From: Allomuricauda ruestringensis DSM 13258
Lineage (GTDB): Bacteria > Bacteroidota > Bacteroidia > Flavobacteriales > Flavobacteriaceae
Direction of reading: 5' to 3'
Assembly: GCF_000224085.1 (NCBI RefSeq)
Contig: NC_015945.1
Coordinates: forward strand, 1,375,501 to 1,439,500
DNA: 64,000 bases
Shown here: in pieces, positions 18,578 to 26,709 of the stretch
How the letters are laid out: each line of letters starts with the position of its first letter
Numbering within the stretch: position 1 is the first letter of the stretch
Notes under the pieces: model-generated
The model's database searches: none
What the model saw: the letters and a program-made list of their open reading frames with translations, nothing else
What the model was told of the DNA's origin: nothing
Made by a program: the position numbers and the translations under genes

Positions 18578-19213
18578 CTAGGAATCCTTTTCCACCAGAT
18601 GCATCCCTGATTTTTCGCGATGGAATACAATAAGAAGAAAAAGTATTCCGATAATGACCAAGAATACTATCTCCAAACGTGATAATAATTGGTTCATGCC
18701 AAGAGACCTTTGGGAACGTTGGGTCAATTGTCTTCCTTCTGAAAGTTGGACCCCAGAAAGTTCATCAAGGTCATTGTTTATTCTGGTCAGCTTTGATGAT
18801 ATCCCACGCTTCATTTCGGCGCTTCCGGATGCATTCTTGGCTGATAGATTTTTTTCCATCTCCTGAAGTTCGGAATAGCTGCTCCTCAAGTCCGATAAAT
18901 ACCTCGATTCCTTGACCGTTAATTCTGTTTTTGCGAAATCTGAAAGTATTTTTTCTATGTCGGAAGATTCCGTAAGCGTGTTTGTGCTTAACTCATTCTT
19001 GGCCAAGGCCAATTCTTTCTTGTGAAATAGGTTGTTGAGCCTATAAATGTATTCCTGAACCACCAAACGGTCTTCAAAAACTGAGTTTACACTTTGCTCT
19101 ACGGTAGAAAAATTACGCTGGTTCAATCGGTTGGAAGCAAGCACCAATAAAAATGCCGCAGCAAGTATGAACCCTGCGTTTATTCGCTGTTTTATGGACA
19201 TTTTTTTTGGCAT
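18578..19213 (-). CDS. Membrane-anchored four-helix-bundle (MCP sensor-like) protein without output domain
   Basis: The 211-residue protein has an N-terminal membrane helix (about residues 9-27), a periplasmic, fully helical region of about 150 residues rich in Glu, Leu and Ser, and a second membrane helix (about 180-200) followed by a short cytoplasmic tail. This is the topology of the 4HB_MCP sensor module of chemoreceptors and kinases (conserved N/R in SNRLNQRNFSTVEQSVNSVF), but no HAMP, signalling or kinase domain follows. It may pair with a separate partner such as one of the two nearby kinases; that is inference. The start could be the first ATG or ATG five codons later. Confidence 0.6.
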   Translation of the reverse strand: MPKKMSIKQRINAGFILAAAFLLVLASNRLNQRNFSTVEQSVNSVFEDRLVVQEYIYRLNNLFHKKELALAKNELSTNTLTESSDIEKILSDFAKTELTVKESRYLSDLRSSYSELQEMEKNLSAKNASGSAEMKRGISSKLTRINNDLDELSGVQLSEGRQLTQRSQRSLGMNQLLSRLEIVFLVIIGILFLLIVFHREKSGMHLVEKDS

Positions 19214-19345
19214 TCTTTGTTTTTTTGTTATTTCTATCTAATCGAACCTGGATTTATTTTATTTGAATAAATCCGCCCAGCCATTAGCTAACCATCTAAT
19301 TGAGCAAACCTAAATGCTTTGAGCTGAGCGGAAATCATCAATCAA

Positions 19346-19705
19346 CTACAGTACACTTAACTCTCCCGACTCAAGTGCATTTTTTAAATCAGCCTTAACC
19401 ACAGGGTGGCTGTTAAAGAATCTTTTACCGTTGGTCTTTTTTATTTTCACCTCCACGGAGCCGTCCTTTTTCTCCTTTATGGCGGTTACCACCACTTTGT
19501 TTCCTTCAACTATTTTATAATTGGCAATGCCTCCTTTTTTTATGATGAAGTTGGCACGGGGGAAATCAATGTGCTTGTACTGGGGTGCATCGGGACGGCC
19601 AATCTCCAATATATCGCCAACTTTTACTTCTTGGGGGGTTACATTTTGTGCGTTGATATTTGTGGTTGCCACCACGAACAGAATTGCTAAAATTATTATT
19701 CTCAT
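19346..19705 (-). CDS. Small secreted hypothetical protein
   Basis: A 119-residue protein with a clear signal peptide (MRIIILAILFVVATTNINAQ). The mature part, about 100 residues, is Lys- and Val-rich with alternating hydrophobic residues typical of a small beta domain (VKVGDILEIGRP, KVVVTAIKEKKDGSVEVKIKK). The GDILEIG start recalls dehydrogenase/BatD-unrelated SH3-like beta folds, but I do not recognise a family. It lies between the four-helix-bundle gene and a GreA-like gene on the same strand. No function is proposed. Confidence 0.6.
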   Translation of the reverse strand: MRIIILAILFVVATTNINAQNVTPQEVKVGDILEIGRPDAPQYKHIDFPRANFIIKKGGIANYKIVEGNKVVVTAIKEKKDGSVEVKIKKTNGKRFFNSHPVVKADLKNALESGELSVL

Positions 19706-19747
19706 AACTATATATTTAAGGTTTACAAATTATTTTCGCATTGTGTT

Positions 19748-20164
19748 TTAAAAATCAAAACTGGACGACAATTGATGTGATTGCTCCACGTCCACTATCT
19801 TAAAGGATTTGGAATCCGAAGGGGCTCCGATTTGAACAGTATCGTCAACTGCAAGTCCGACCAAACTTGCTCCCATGGTGCTCACAACGGATATCATATT
19901 ATTTTTAAGGTCACCCCGTGTCGATGGAACCAATTGAAACATTTGACGTGCTCCATTTACAAATTCGACCGTAACTTTTGAGTTTAACCGAACCACATCG
20001 TCCGGTATATCCAACTCATCTTCCACCAAAGCCTTATCAATTCTATCGCCCAACTGTTCCAAGGCATCCTTATGGGCATAATCCTCATAATACCTATGAA
20101 AGTTCAGTATTCGTTTAAGCGTTACATAATCCTTTTTCTCCATGATCAGGCTTCCGTATTTCAT
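19748..20164 (-). CDS. GreA/GreB-family (Rnk-like) RNA polymerase-binding factor
   Basis: A 138-residue protein beginning MKYGSLIMEKKDYVTLKRIL, with a short helical N-terminus (residues 15-55) and a complete FKBP-like GreA C-terminal domain (about 60-130: VRLNSKVTVEFVNGARQMFQLVPSTRGDL ... VSTMGASLVGLAVDDTVQI). The N-terminal coiled coil of true GreA is too short for transcript cleavage activity, which resembles Rnk, a protein that binds RNA polymerase without cleavage. In Bacteroidota such a gene often sits in stress-response clusters. It is upstream of the regulator pair but separated from it by about 200 bp. Confidence 0.75.
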   Translation of the reverse strand: MKYGSLIMEKKDYVTLKRILNFHRYYEDYAHKDALEQLGDRIDKALVEDELDIPDDVVRLNSKVTVEFVNGARQMFQLVPSTRGDLKNNMISVVSTMGASLVGLAVDDTVQIGAPSDSKSFKIVDVEQSHQLSSSFDF

Positions 20165-20327
20165 TTCCAGTTCTTAACGGACGGGAGGCCAAAAACGGCA
20201 TCCCAGCATTTTGTCCATATAAGAGCAAGCCCTGTGCCATTTGCAGGAATAGGGGCACATTAAAAATATAATTATTTGATTTTTAGTTGATTATATCTGT
20301 TTTAGTTGTGTGAAAGAAAAATAAAGA

Positions 20328-20363
20328 CGGGTGTTTTTTACCCGGTTGGGGCAAAATGCCCCA
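20328..20363 (-). terminator. Paired hairpins after the response regulator gene, possible terminator
   Basis: Directly after the stop codon at 20368, on the minus strand, come TGGGGC/GCCCCA (loop 5) and CGGGT/ACCCG (loop 7), the latter followed by a T-rich run. The combination fits a Rho-independent terminator, although the T-run is interrupted. Confidence 0.45.
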
Positions 20364-20367
20364 GTGG

Positions 20368-21693
20368 TCATTTCAGTTTTTCGCGGAGTGTTTTCCGGTT
20401 GATGCCTAAAATTTCAGCTGCTTTGGTTTTGTTTCCTTGAGTGGAGTGGAGCACTTCCTCAATGTATTCTTTCTCTTTTTCCTGAAGTGTTTTAAATCCT
20501 TTTGTGGGAAAGTCGATTTTATATTTTAACTCGTCGGGCAAGTGCTCCAAAGTAATTTTGCCATCGCACATAATTACGGCGCGTTGCACAACATTTTCCA
20601 GTTCGCGGATATTGCCTGGCCAAGAATATCGTTCCAAAACGTCAAGGGCGTCATCAGCAATGCGAACAAAACGATCTTTGTACTCAATGCCATACTTCTG
20701 CATAAACTTGTCGACCAACAAAGGAATGTCGGAGGAACGTTCCCTGAGGGGGGGCACATCAACTGTAACCACGGAAAGACGGTAATAGAGGTCTTCCCTA
20801 AATGTTTTTTTTTGAATAAGTTCTTCCAAATCACTATTGGTGGCAGCTATAACCCTCACATCCAGTTTTTCAGGTTTTTGCGAGCCTATTTTGGTTACTT
20901 CTTTCTCCTGAAGCACTCGTAACAATCTATTTTGAACTGGCAAGGTGGCGTTTCCTATTTCATCCAAAAAAATAGTTCCCTTGTGCGCTGCCTGAAAAAA
21001 ACCGTTGCGATTTTCGTTGGCGCCTGTAAAAGCACCTTTGGTGTAACCGAAAAGTTCTGCTTCCAAAAGATTTTCTGGAATGGCGCCACAGTTTACAGCA
21101 ATAAAAGGAGCCCGAGCAAACTTGCCCGAATAATGAATGGCCCGCGCCACGAGCTCCTTTCCTGTTCCGCTTTCCCCACGGACCAAAACCGTAGCACGGT
21201 TGTCCCTTACCCTATCAATGATTTCTGTAACCTTTTGAAACGCTTCGGAGTTTCCGATCATATCGGCATAGCCGTTCGTGGCCATTGGTTTTACCGGTGA
21301 GGTCTTAAAAGTATCCTTCGCCTCTTTACTGGCCAAGGCTTTTTTAACGGCCCCATCCAGCTCCATTTTGGTAAAAGGCTTGGTCAAGTAATCCGTTGCT
21401 CCGTGTTTGATTACACTGGACGCATCTTCCACCGACGGAAAACCGGTCACCACCAATTTGGGCATATTCGGGTAATGCTCGGCCACATATTTTACCAGTT
21501 CCAGCCCATCTATTTCCGGCATATTGATATCCGTTACCAACAAATCTATCTCGGTATCCTTTAAAATGTATAACGCCTCTTTGACTGATACAGCTTTGTA
21601 GGTATGGTAGTCCATCGACTTTAAATGCCGTTGCAACAGCTCAAGAATATCGATGTCGTCATCGACCAGCAATATGTTTTCCTTTTTCAACAA
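20368..21693 (-). CDS. NtrC-family sigma-54-dependent response regulator
   Basis: The 441-residue protein has a receiver domain (residues 1-120; acidic Asp11-Asp13, phosphoacceptor Asp55 in VTDINMPEIDG, lysine in YLTKPF), a sigma-54 AAA+ domain (about 145-375) with Walker A GESGTGKE, the canonical GAFTGA loop, Walker B TIFLDEIGN, and a C-terminal Fis-type helix-turn-helix (QGNKTKAAEILGINRKTLRE). Unlike the regulator at 12913 its GAFTGA motif is intact. It is 5 bp downstream of the kinase gene, so the two form an operon in kinase-regulator order, the reverse of the first pair. Targets are unknown. Confidence 0.95.
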   Translation of the reverse strand: MLKKENILLVDDDIDILELLQRHLKSMDYHTYKAVSVKEALYILKDTEIDLLVTDINMPEIDGLELVKYVAEHYPNMPKLVVTGFPSVEDASSVIKHGATDYLTKPFTKMELDGAVKKALASKEAKDTFKTSPVKPMATNGYADMIGNSEAFQKVTEIIDRVRDNRATVLVRGESGTGKELVARAIHYSGKFARAPFIAVNCGAIPENLLEAELFGYTKGAFTGANENRNGFFQAAHKGTIFLDEIGNATLPVQNRLLRVLQEKEVTKIGSQKPEKLDVRVIAATNSDLEELIQKKTFREDLYYRLSVVTVDVPPLRERSSDIPLLVDKFMQKYGIEYKDRFVRIADDALDVLERYSWPGNIRELENVVQRAVIMCDGKITLEHLPDELKYKIDFPTKGFKTLQEKEKEYIEEVLHSTQGNKTKAAEILGINRKTLREKLK

Positions 21694-21698
21694 AGCAT

Positions 21699-22790
21699 TT
21701 ACTTTTTTGGAAATTTCAATGTAAAGATAGTGCCTGTTGGGGTATTTGGTGTAACCGCGATGCTTCCTTGATGGCTCTGAACAATGCCGTGTACCACACT
21801 AAGCCCCAATCCTGAGCCCTCACCTACGGGTTTGGTGGTAAAAAAAGGGTCAAAAATGTGCGCTATGGATTCTTCTGGAATGCCGGGGCCTTGATCCGCA
21901 ATTTTTAGGATGATATTTTCCTTTTCGATACCAAGATTAACGGAAATGGTGCTCTTGGGCGGTGCAAAATAGATGGCGTTCACAATTAGGTTGAAGACCA
22001 CTTGGGTCAACTGAATCTTATCGATGCGTAGTTCAATGGTGTCTTCGGAGTGCTCAAATTCACAAGAGACTTCATTTTGTCTCAAGGTAGTACGCAGCAT
22101 ATTGATGGCCTCCTCCATCACCTCAACCACATTGATGACTTCCCGAGTTTCGGGCATTTCGCAGGCGAAGAACATCAGTTTTTTGACTACTTCTCTAGAA
22201 AATATGGTGTTCGTTATGATCTTATCCAAATCCTTGAGGGCTTGTGGATCATTGCTGATGTGTTCCTGTAAAAGCTCGGTAAAACCCAGAATGTTGGCAA
22301 GTGGGGTGTTGAGTTCGTGGGCGATACCTGCGGTGATTTCCCCCAATATCCGAAGTCTATCGGATTGTTCCACCTGTCGGCGGATATGCGCTTCCTTTTC
22401 CTTGATTTCCTTGCGCTCCAACAGGTTGCCCACCTTTAGACACACATTGTCCAATAATTGTTGTTCTTCTTCCAAAAAATCCTTTAGCTGGTATTTGGGG
22501 GACGGATACCCAACTTTAATCTCACCCTTGGGCTTATTGAACACGGTAATGACGGATTCCAAAAACACGTAGTCTTCCCCTTTCTCCTCGGTCTTTATAA
22601 AGAAATCTGGGGTAGATAGCAAAACGTAAGTTTCCTCGTCGAATTGCCAGGCGCGCTCCAAACATTGCACAATGCCTAGCAATGCAGTTTCCATATCATC
22701 GTAATCGCAGTTTACGATGAGGGAGGTGACCTCGTACAAACAAGTAAGTTCCTTGATGCGTTCCTTGAGCTTTTGTTCGGCGGTGAGCAT
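21699..22790 (-). CDS. Soluble NtrB-like sensor histidine kinase
   Basis: The 363-residue kinase has no membrane segment. Residues 1-135 resemble a GAF-type sensory domain preceded by a short coiled coil (LKERIKELTCLYEVTSLIV), then the phosphoacceptor box GIAHELNTPLANILGF with His158, an N box LIVNAIYFAPP, and ATP-lid motifs DQGPGIPEESIAHIFDPFFTTK and GSGLGLSVVHGIVQSH. It should phosphorylate the NtrC-type regulator encoded 5 bp downstream. The absence of a membrane anchor implies a cytoplasmic signal; Cys and aromatic residues in the N-terminal domain do not suffice to name a ligand. Confidence 0.92.
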   Translation of the reverse strand: MLTAEQKLKERIKELTCLYEVTSLIVNCDYDDMETALLGIVQCLERAWQFDEETYVLLSTPDFFIKTEEKGEDYVFLESVITVFNKPKGEIKVGYPSPKYQLKDFLEEEQQLLDNVCLKVGNLLERKEIKEKEAHIRRQVEQSDRLRILGEITAGIAHELNTPLANILGFTELLQEHISNDPQALKDLDKIITNTIFSREVVKKLMFFACEMPETREVINVVEVMEEAINMLRTTLRQNEVSCEFEHSEDTIELRIDKIQLTQVVFNLIVNAIYFAPPKSTISVNLGIEKENIILKIADQGPGIPEESIAHIFDPFFTTKPVGEGSGLGLSVVHGIVQSHQGSIAVTPNTPTGTIFTLKFPKK

Positions 22791-22871
22791 TTTTTCTTCT
22801 TTGTAGCAAATTAGTGAATTCTCGGAACAAGTTTATCATACGAAGCCATCTGTCAATTTTAGTTCATCAAT

Positions 22872-22908
22872 AAAAAAACCCTTCCAAATCCAAGACTTGA
22901 AAGGGTTT
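22872..22908 (-). terminator. Rho-independent terminator of the esterase gene
   Basis: On the minus strand AAACCCTTTC and GGAAGGGTTT flank a loop of about 15 nt and are followed by a run of seven T. It lies 59 bp after the stop of the esterase gene at 22967 and may also serve the opposite strand. Confidence 0.75.
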
Positions 22909-22966
22909 AAAAAGTAAAAAGATCTATATTTTGATTTAGTGGGAATACAAGATACCTTTTACCTTA

Positions 22967-24178
22967 TTATTTAAACAACATCGGTGCAAACTCTGACAAG
23001 TAGATTCTCCAGTTGGACCAAGTATGTCCCCCGGTACTTTCGCGATAGATGTAGTCAAAATCGTGCTTATCCAGTTCATTTCGCATATCAACCACACTTT
23101 GGTATAAGAAATCGTCGGTACCGCAAGCAATCCAATAAAGCTCGGGGTCGGCAGCTTTTAATGCTTCTATTTGCTCACCTCTTTTAGAATGGTCCACCTC
23201 AATTCCAAAACGACTGAGGTCGGCAAAGCCCATGCTCATAACTCCGATGTAATCGAACAGCTCAGGGTTTTCAAAAGAGGTGTTCATTGTCTGTAAACCG
23301 CCCATACTCAAACCGGTCAAAGCACGATTTTCTTTGTTGGATTTCACTCGAAAGTGTGATTCAATATAAGGAATCACGTCATTGACCAAGCTTTTTTCGA
23401 ACAACATATTTGCCATACCTCCTGCAGGTTGTGTTGAAGGTTCCAGTTTGGGACTTACCGTCAAAGCGGCGGCTTGGCCTGGATTACCATTGGTCATCAC
23501 CACGATCATGGGTTTGGCTTTTCCTGAATTAATAAGATTGTCCAAGATATGGTTTGCAACCCCAAGGGTTGGCCAAGCTTCTTCGTCTCCACCTCCACCA
23601 TGCAATAGGTATAGAACAGGATAGTTTTCATTACTATCGGTATACCCTGGTGGGGTGTATACGTACATTCTACGGATTAGATCCAAGGTCGGGGACTCAT
23701 ACCAAATTTTGTGAACGGTCCCTTTTGGTCCTGTTTTGGCCCAATAGAGTTCTGAGGCTTTCCCTGGAATATATAGCACATTTTCTGTTCTAAAAGTTCC
23801 GTCACGAGCGACCAATAAATTGGCAGTATCCAAGGTGTTGATATCGTCTACGATAAAAGTGTACCCATAAAGTTCCGGTTCCAATGGGCCAACCGTGGTG
23901 GACCAAACACCGTTTTCGTCTTTGGTCAGCGCCACGGTCTTTCGGGTCATACCCATTCCCTCACCGGGTACCATAGGCATCCAATTGCCCGATAAGACCA
24001 CCTTTTCTGCCTTTGGCGCCTTGATTCTAAAAGTTACTGTGTTATCATCAGCAATTTCAGGAGAGACCAGCCGCTCCATAGAACCTACTTCTTGACCTAG
24101 TACCCCCAAGGGCAAGGTTAAGACCACAAGCATCAATTGAATGCGGAACCTACTTAGTTTGTTTACTGTTTTTTTCAT
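22967..24178 (-). CDS. Secreted CE1-type esterase with N-terminal CBM48/E-set domain
   Basis: A 403-residue protein with a signal peptide (about residues 1-29, ending GVLG-QEVG), an immunoglobulin-like E-set domain of the glycogen-debranching/CBM48 type (residues 35-125, TVTFRIKAPKAEKVVLSGNW), and an esterase-D/feruloyl-esterase catalytic domain (150-403). The triad is visible: nucleophile in GLSMGGLQ, acid in CGTDDFLYQ and histidine in TGGHTWSNW; the oxyanion region is LLHGGGGDE. Enzymes with this layout hydrolyse acetyl or feruloyl esters on xylan and related polysaccharides in the periplasm or outside the cell. It stands alone between two terminators. The exact substrate is not predictable. 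Confidence 0.88.
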   Translation of the reverse strand: MKKTVNKLSRFRIQLMLVVLTLPLGVLGQEVGSMERLVSPEIADDNTVTFRIKAPKAEKVVLSGNWMPMVPGEGMGMTRKTVALTKDENGVWSTTVGPLEPELYGYTFIVDDINTLDTANLLVARDGTFRTENVLYIPGKASELYWAKTGPKGTVHKIWYESPTLDLIRRMYVYTPPGYTDSNENYPVLYLLHGGGGDEEAWPTLGVANHILDNLINSGKAKPMIVVMTNGNPGQAAALTVSPKLEPSTQPAGGMANMLFEKSLVNDVIPYIESHFRVKSNKENRALTGLSMGGLQTMNTSFENPELFDYIGVMSMGFADLSRFGIEVDHSKRGEQIEALKAADPELYWIACGTDDFLYQSVVDMRNELDKHDFDYIYRESTGGHTWSNWRIYLSEFAPMLFK

Positions 24179-24410
24179 TCTGATTCTGTTTAGTTGTTGT
24201 TTATGTGTTACTGTCAGTGGGTTGACTTTTAAAAGAGTTGAAACCTTACATACGTTATGGTTGTCCTTTGAAAAATCAGATTATCACTATGTATGAAAGA
24301 ACCAAGATATGGTATTTTTCTTTATTGTTACAAAATGTTACAATAATGATTTAGAATTAAAGAAAGAAACAGATTGAATGTTTTTGAAATGTTGTACCTA
24401 TGTTGTACCC

Positions 24411-24446
24411 GTATAAAAAAGAAAAACCTCCCAATTGCTTGAAAGG
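24411..24446 (-). terminator. Terminator downstream of the CAU tRNA
   Basis: On the minus strand CCTTTC and GGGAGG (with G-U pairs) flank an 8-nt loop, followed by TTTTTCTTTTTT. It begins 17 nt after the tRNA 3' end. Confidence 0.6.
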
Positions 24447-24462
24447 CTTATCTTTATTGAGG

Positions 24463-24536
24463 TGGTCCCACCTGGGCTCGAACCAGGGACCCCCTGATTA
24501 TGAGTCAGGTGCTCTAACCAGCTGAGCTATAGGACC
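24463..24536 (-). tRNA. tRNA with CAU anticodon (probably lysidine-modified Ile2, alternatively elongator Met)
   Basis: Read on the minus strand: acceptor stem GGTCCTA/TGGGACC with discriminator A, D arm AGCTCAGCTGGTTAGAGC, anticodon stem CCTGA/TCAGG around loop CTCATAA, and T arm CCTGG TTCGAGC CCAGG. CCA is not fully encoded. The anticodon stem lacks the three G-C pairs of an initiator. Pairs C4-G69 and C5-G68 resemble those used by TilS to choose tRNA-Ile2, which favours Ile2, but this is not decisive. Confidence 0.93.
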
Positions 24537-24595
24537 CGCATTTTGCGGATGCAATATTAGTGTTTATTTTTCTTCAGCGCAAGGTTTTAACGCCC

Positions 24596-25003
24596 CTACC
24601 CTTCTTTTATTTCTTGGCAAAGCTCCACCAGCACGCCATTGGTGCCCTTTGGGTGTAAAAATGCTACCCATTTGTTGTCCGCTCCTTTTTTGGGCCTTTC
24701 GTTCAAAACAACAAAGCCTTCGCCCTTTAATCGTTCCATTTCCGATACAATATCCTCCACCGCAAAAGCAATATGGTGAATGCCCTCTCCTTTCTTTTCC
24801 AAATATTTGGCAATGGGACTATCCGGATTTGTCGCTTCCAACAGTTCAATTTTATTGGGGCCCGATTTAAAGAACGATGTCTTTACCCCTTCCGAGGCTA
24901 CTTCCTCAATTTTATAATGGGGCACACCCAAAAGCTTCTCAAACAATACATTGGACGCTTCCAGGTTTTTTACCGCGATACCGATATGTTCTATTTTATC
25001 CAT
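24596..25003 (-). CDS. mce: Methylmalonyl-CoA epimerase
   Basis: The start at ATG 25003 (MDKIEHIGIAVKN) is preferred over ATG 25012, three codons earlier, because family members begin so. The 135-residue protein is a single VOC-superfamily (glyoxalase-like) unit: metal ligands in KIEHIGIAV, NKIELLEATN and GEGIHHIAFAVEDI, and the final glutamate in NGVLVELCQ. It interconverts (R)- and (S)-methylmalonyl-CoA in propionate/odd-chain and branched amino acid catabolism. The mutase genes are not in the window. A minus-strand -7-like box TAATTTTG lies about 37 bp upstream. Confidence 0.93.
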   Translation of the reverse strand: MDKIEHIGIAVKNLEASNVLFEKLLGVPHYKIEEVASEGVKTSFFKSGPNKIELLEATNPDSPIAKYLEKKGEGIHHIAFAVEDIVSEMERLKGEGFVVLNERPKKGADNKWVAFLHPKGTNGVLVELCQEIKEG

Positions 25004-25040
25004 AGGATTCACAATAAACGTTAAAATGTTCTCCTTTTTC

Positions 25041-25048
25041 CAAAATTA
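25041..25048 (-). promoter_or_regulatory. Bacteroidota-type -7 box upstream of mce
   Basis: TAATTTTG on the minus strand matches TAnnTTTG, about 37 bp before the mce start. No TTG at the expected -33 spacing was found, so support is partial. Confidence 0.35.
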
Positions 25049-25105
25049 CGTACTGTAAATGGTTCATAAAGTAAGGTTAGTCATTAATTCGCTTATTTTT
25101 GCAGT

Positions 25106-25501
25106 ATGGAGGAAACACAAAGACAGAAAAAAATAGCGGGAATCATTCAAAAAGACCTGGCCGACATTTTACAACGTGCCGCTACCGATGGTGGCCTTAA
25201 GGGAACTTTGATCTCTGTGTCCAAAGTTTCTGTAACCGTTGATCTATCCTTGGCCAAGGTGTATGTGAGCATTTTTCCGAACAAAGGTGCCAAAGAACTG
25301 TTGGAAGGCATCAAAGAAAGCCAAGTGGCCATTCGATACGAATTGGCACAGCGTACCAAGCACCAATTAAGGCGTGTGCCCGAGCTCAATTTTTATCTGG
25401 ATGATTCGTTGGAATACATCGAAAAGATTGAAAAATCATTGAAACGAGAAGAAAACCCTATCGAGAACAGGGACTTGCTCGACAAACGTAAGAAATCCTG
25501 A
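25106..25501 (+). CDS. rbfA: Ribosome-binding factor A
   Basis: A 131-residue KH-type protein. The opening EETQRQKKIAGIIQKDLADILQR and the later DLSLAKVYVSIFPNK, RYELAQRTKHQLRRVPELNFYLDDSLEYIEKIEK are family hallmarks. RbfA binds the 30S subunit during late 16S rRNA maturation and cold adaptation. It is followed after two bases by a LolC/E-type permease gene, a pairing common in Flavobacteriia. A TATTTTTG box sits only 4 bp before the start codon, so a transcript initiated from it would be essentially leaderless. Confidence 0.96.
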   Translation: MEETQRQKKIAGIIQKDLADILQRAATDGGLKGTLISVSKVSVTVDLSLAKVYVSIFPNKGAKELLEGIKESQVAIRYELAQRTKHQLRRVPELNFYLDDSLEYIEKIEKSLKREENPIENRDLLDKRKKS

Positions 25502-25503
25502 TT

Positions 25504-26709
25504 TTGAACTTTCCTCTTTATATCGCAAAACGTTACTTACGGTCCAAAAGCAGCCAAAATGCGGTAAATATTATCAATTTCATTACTTTTTTGGTGATTG
25601 TGATAGGTTCCGCGGCGCTTTTTATCGTGCTTTCCGCTTTTGCCGGTCTAAAAACGTTCAGCCTATCTTTTTCCAATACGTTTGACCCCGATTTAAAGGC
25701 TTCGCCCACCATTGGGAAGCATTTTACCATTTCTCCCGATGAAGAATCGGCGCTTGGCAATATCGAGGGGTTGGCCAATTTTTCCAAAGAATTGGAAGAG
25801 CGGGCCTACCTTACCTATAAAGAAAAAAGTACCATTGCCTACATAAAAGGGGTGGATGAAAACTACCGAGCCGTCACTGGAGTGGACAGTACCCTAATTT
25901 TCGGAAATTGGGGCTCGGATGTTTACAATGGAGTAATTGGTATCGGGATTTACAATTTATTGGGTGTACCTATGAACAACCGTACTGCTATGGAAGTTTT
26001 GGTCCCAAAACCCGGTGAAGGTTCTTTTTCGCAACCGGGATTCAACCCAAAACCATACGACGACCTTGCTTTGGTGGTAAGCGGCGTTTATGCGGTCGAA
26101 GAAAGTTTAGATAAAAAATACGTGTTTGCTCGGCTTCCTTTGGTTCAAGAGCTATTGCAGAAAGATAGTACCGAAGTCTCTGGCATCAATTTTAAATTGA
26201 TGGAGAATGCCTCTCCCGATCGCGTTAAAAGCTCCATTGCAGATGTTTTGGGGGATAAAGTATCGGTTTTGACGCGTCGTGAGCAAAACACCTCGCTCTA
26301 CCGAATGCTGAACACGGAAAATTTGGCAACCTATTTGATTTTTACCCTCGTTTTGATCATTGCCCTGTTTAATGTGGTTGGAGCTATCATCATGATGATT
26401 TTGGACAAACAGCAGAACTCCAAAACATTGTTTAGTCTTGGCTCGACCATCAAAGAATTGCGTCGTATTTATTTTATACAAGGTATATTGGTCACCTCTT
26501 TTGGTGGTTTGATAGGTGTACTGATCGGGTCTTTGTTGATCGGTTCCCAACTGGCGTTCGGATGGTTGAAAATAACACCATCCCTGGCCTATCCCGTAGA
26601 ATTCAATGTCATCAATTTGCTGATTGTAATCGGAACAATCGTGGTTTTGGGCTTTATTTCTTCAAAAATTGCAAGCAGTCGAATTACCGAAAAGTTAGTT
26701 TCCGCCTAA
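25504..26709 (+). CDS. LolC/LolE-like lipoprotein-releasing ABC permease
   Basis: The likely start is TTG at 25504, giving NFPLYIAKRYLRSKSSQNAVNIIN, the standard opening of LolC/E-type permeases; no ATG lies nearby. The 401 residues have one N-terminal helix (about 25-47), a periplasmic domain (50-265) and three C-terminal helices (about 275-300, 325-350, 370-395). Such proteins with LolD extract lipoproteins from the inner membrane. No ATPase is adjacent; LolD would be encoded elsewhere. Two bases separate it from rbfA. Its stop codon overlaps by 4 bp the stop of the convergent Dus gene. Transport role is by family. Confidence 0.88.
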   Translation: MNFPLYIAKRYLRSKSSQNAVNIINFITFLVIVIGSAALFIVLSAFAGLKTFSLSFSNTFDPDLKASPTIGKHFTISPDEESALGNIEGLANFSKELEERAYLTYKEKSTIAYIKGVDENYRAVTGVDSTLIFGNWGSDVYNGVIGIGIYNLLGVPMNNRTAMEVLVPKPGEGSFSQPGFNPKPYDDLALVVSGVYAVEESLDKKYVFARLPLVQELLQKDSTEVSGINFKLMENASPDRVKSSIADVLGDKVSVLTRREQNTSLYRMLNTENLATYLIFTLVLIIALFNVVGAIIMMILDKQQNSKTLFSLGSTIKELRRIYFIQGILVTSFGGLIGVLIGSLLIGSQLAFGWLKITPSLAYPVEFNVINLLIVIGTIVVLGFISSKIASSRITEKLVSA

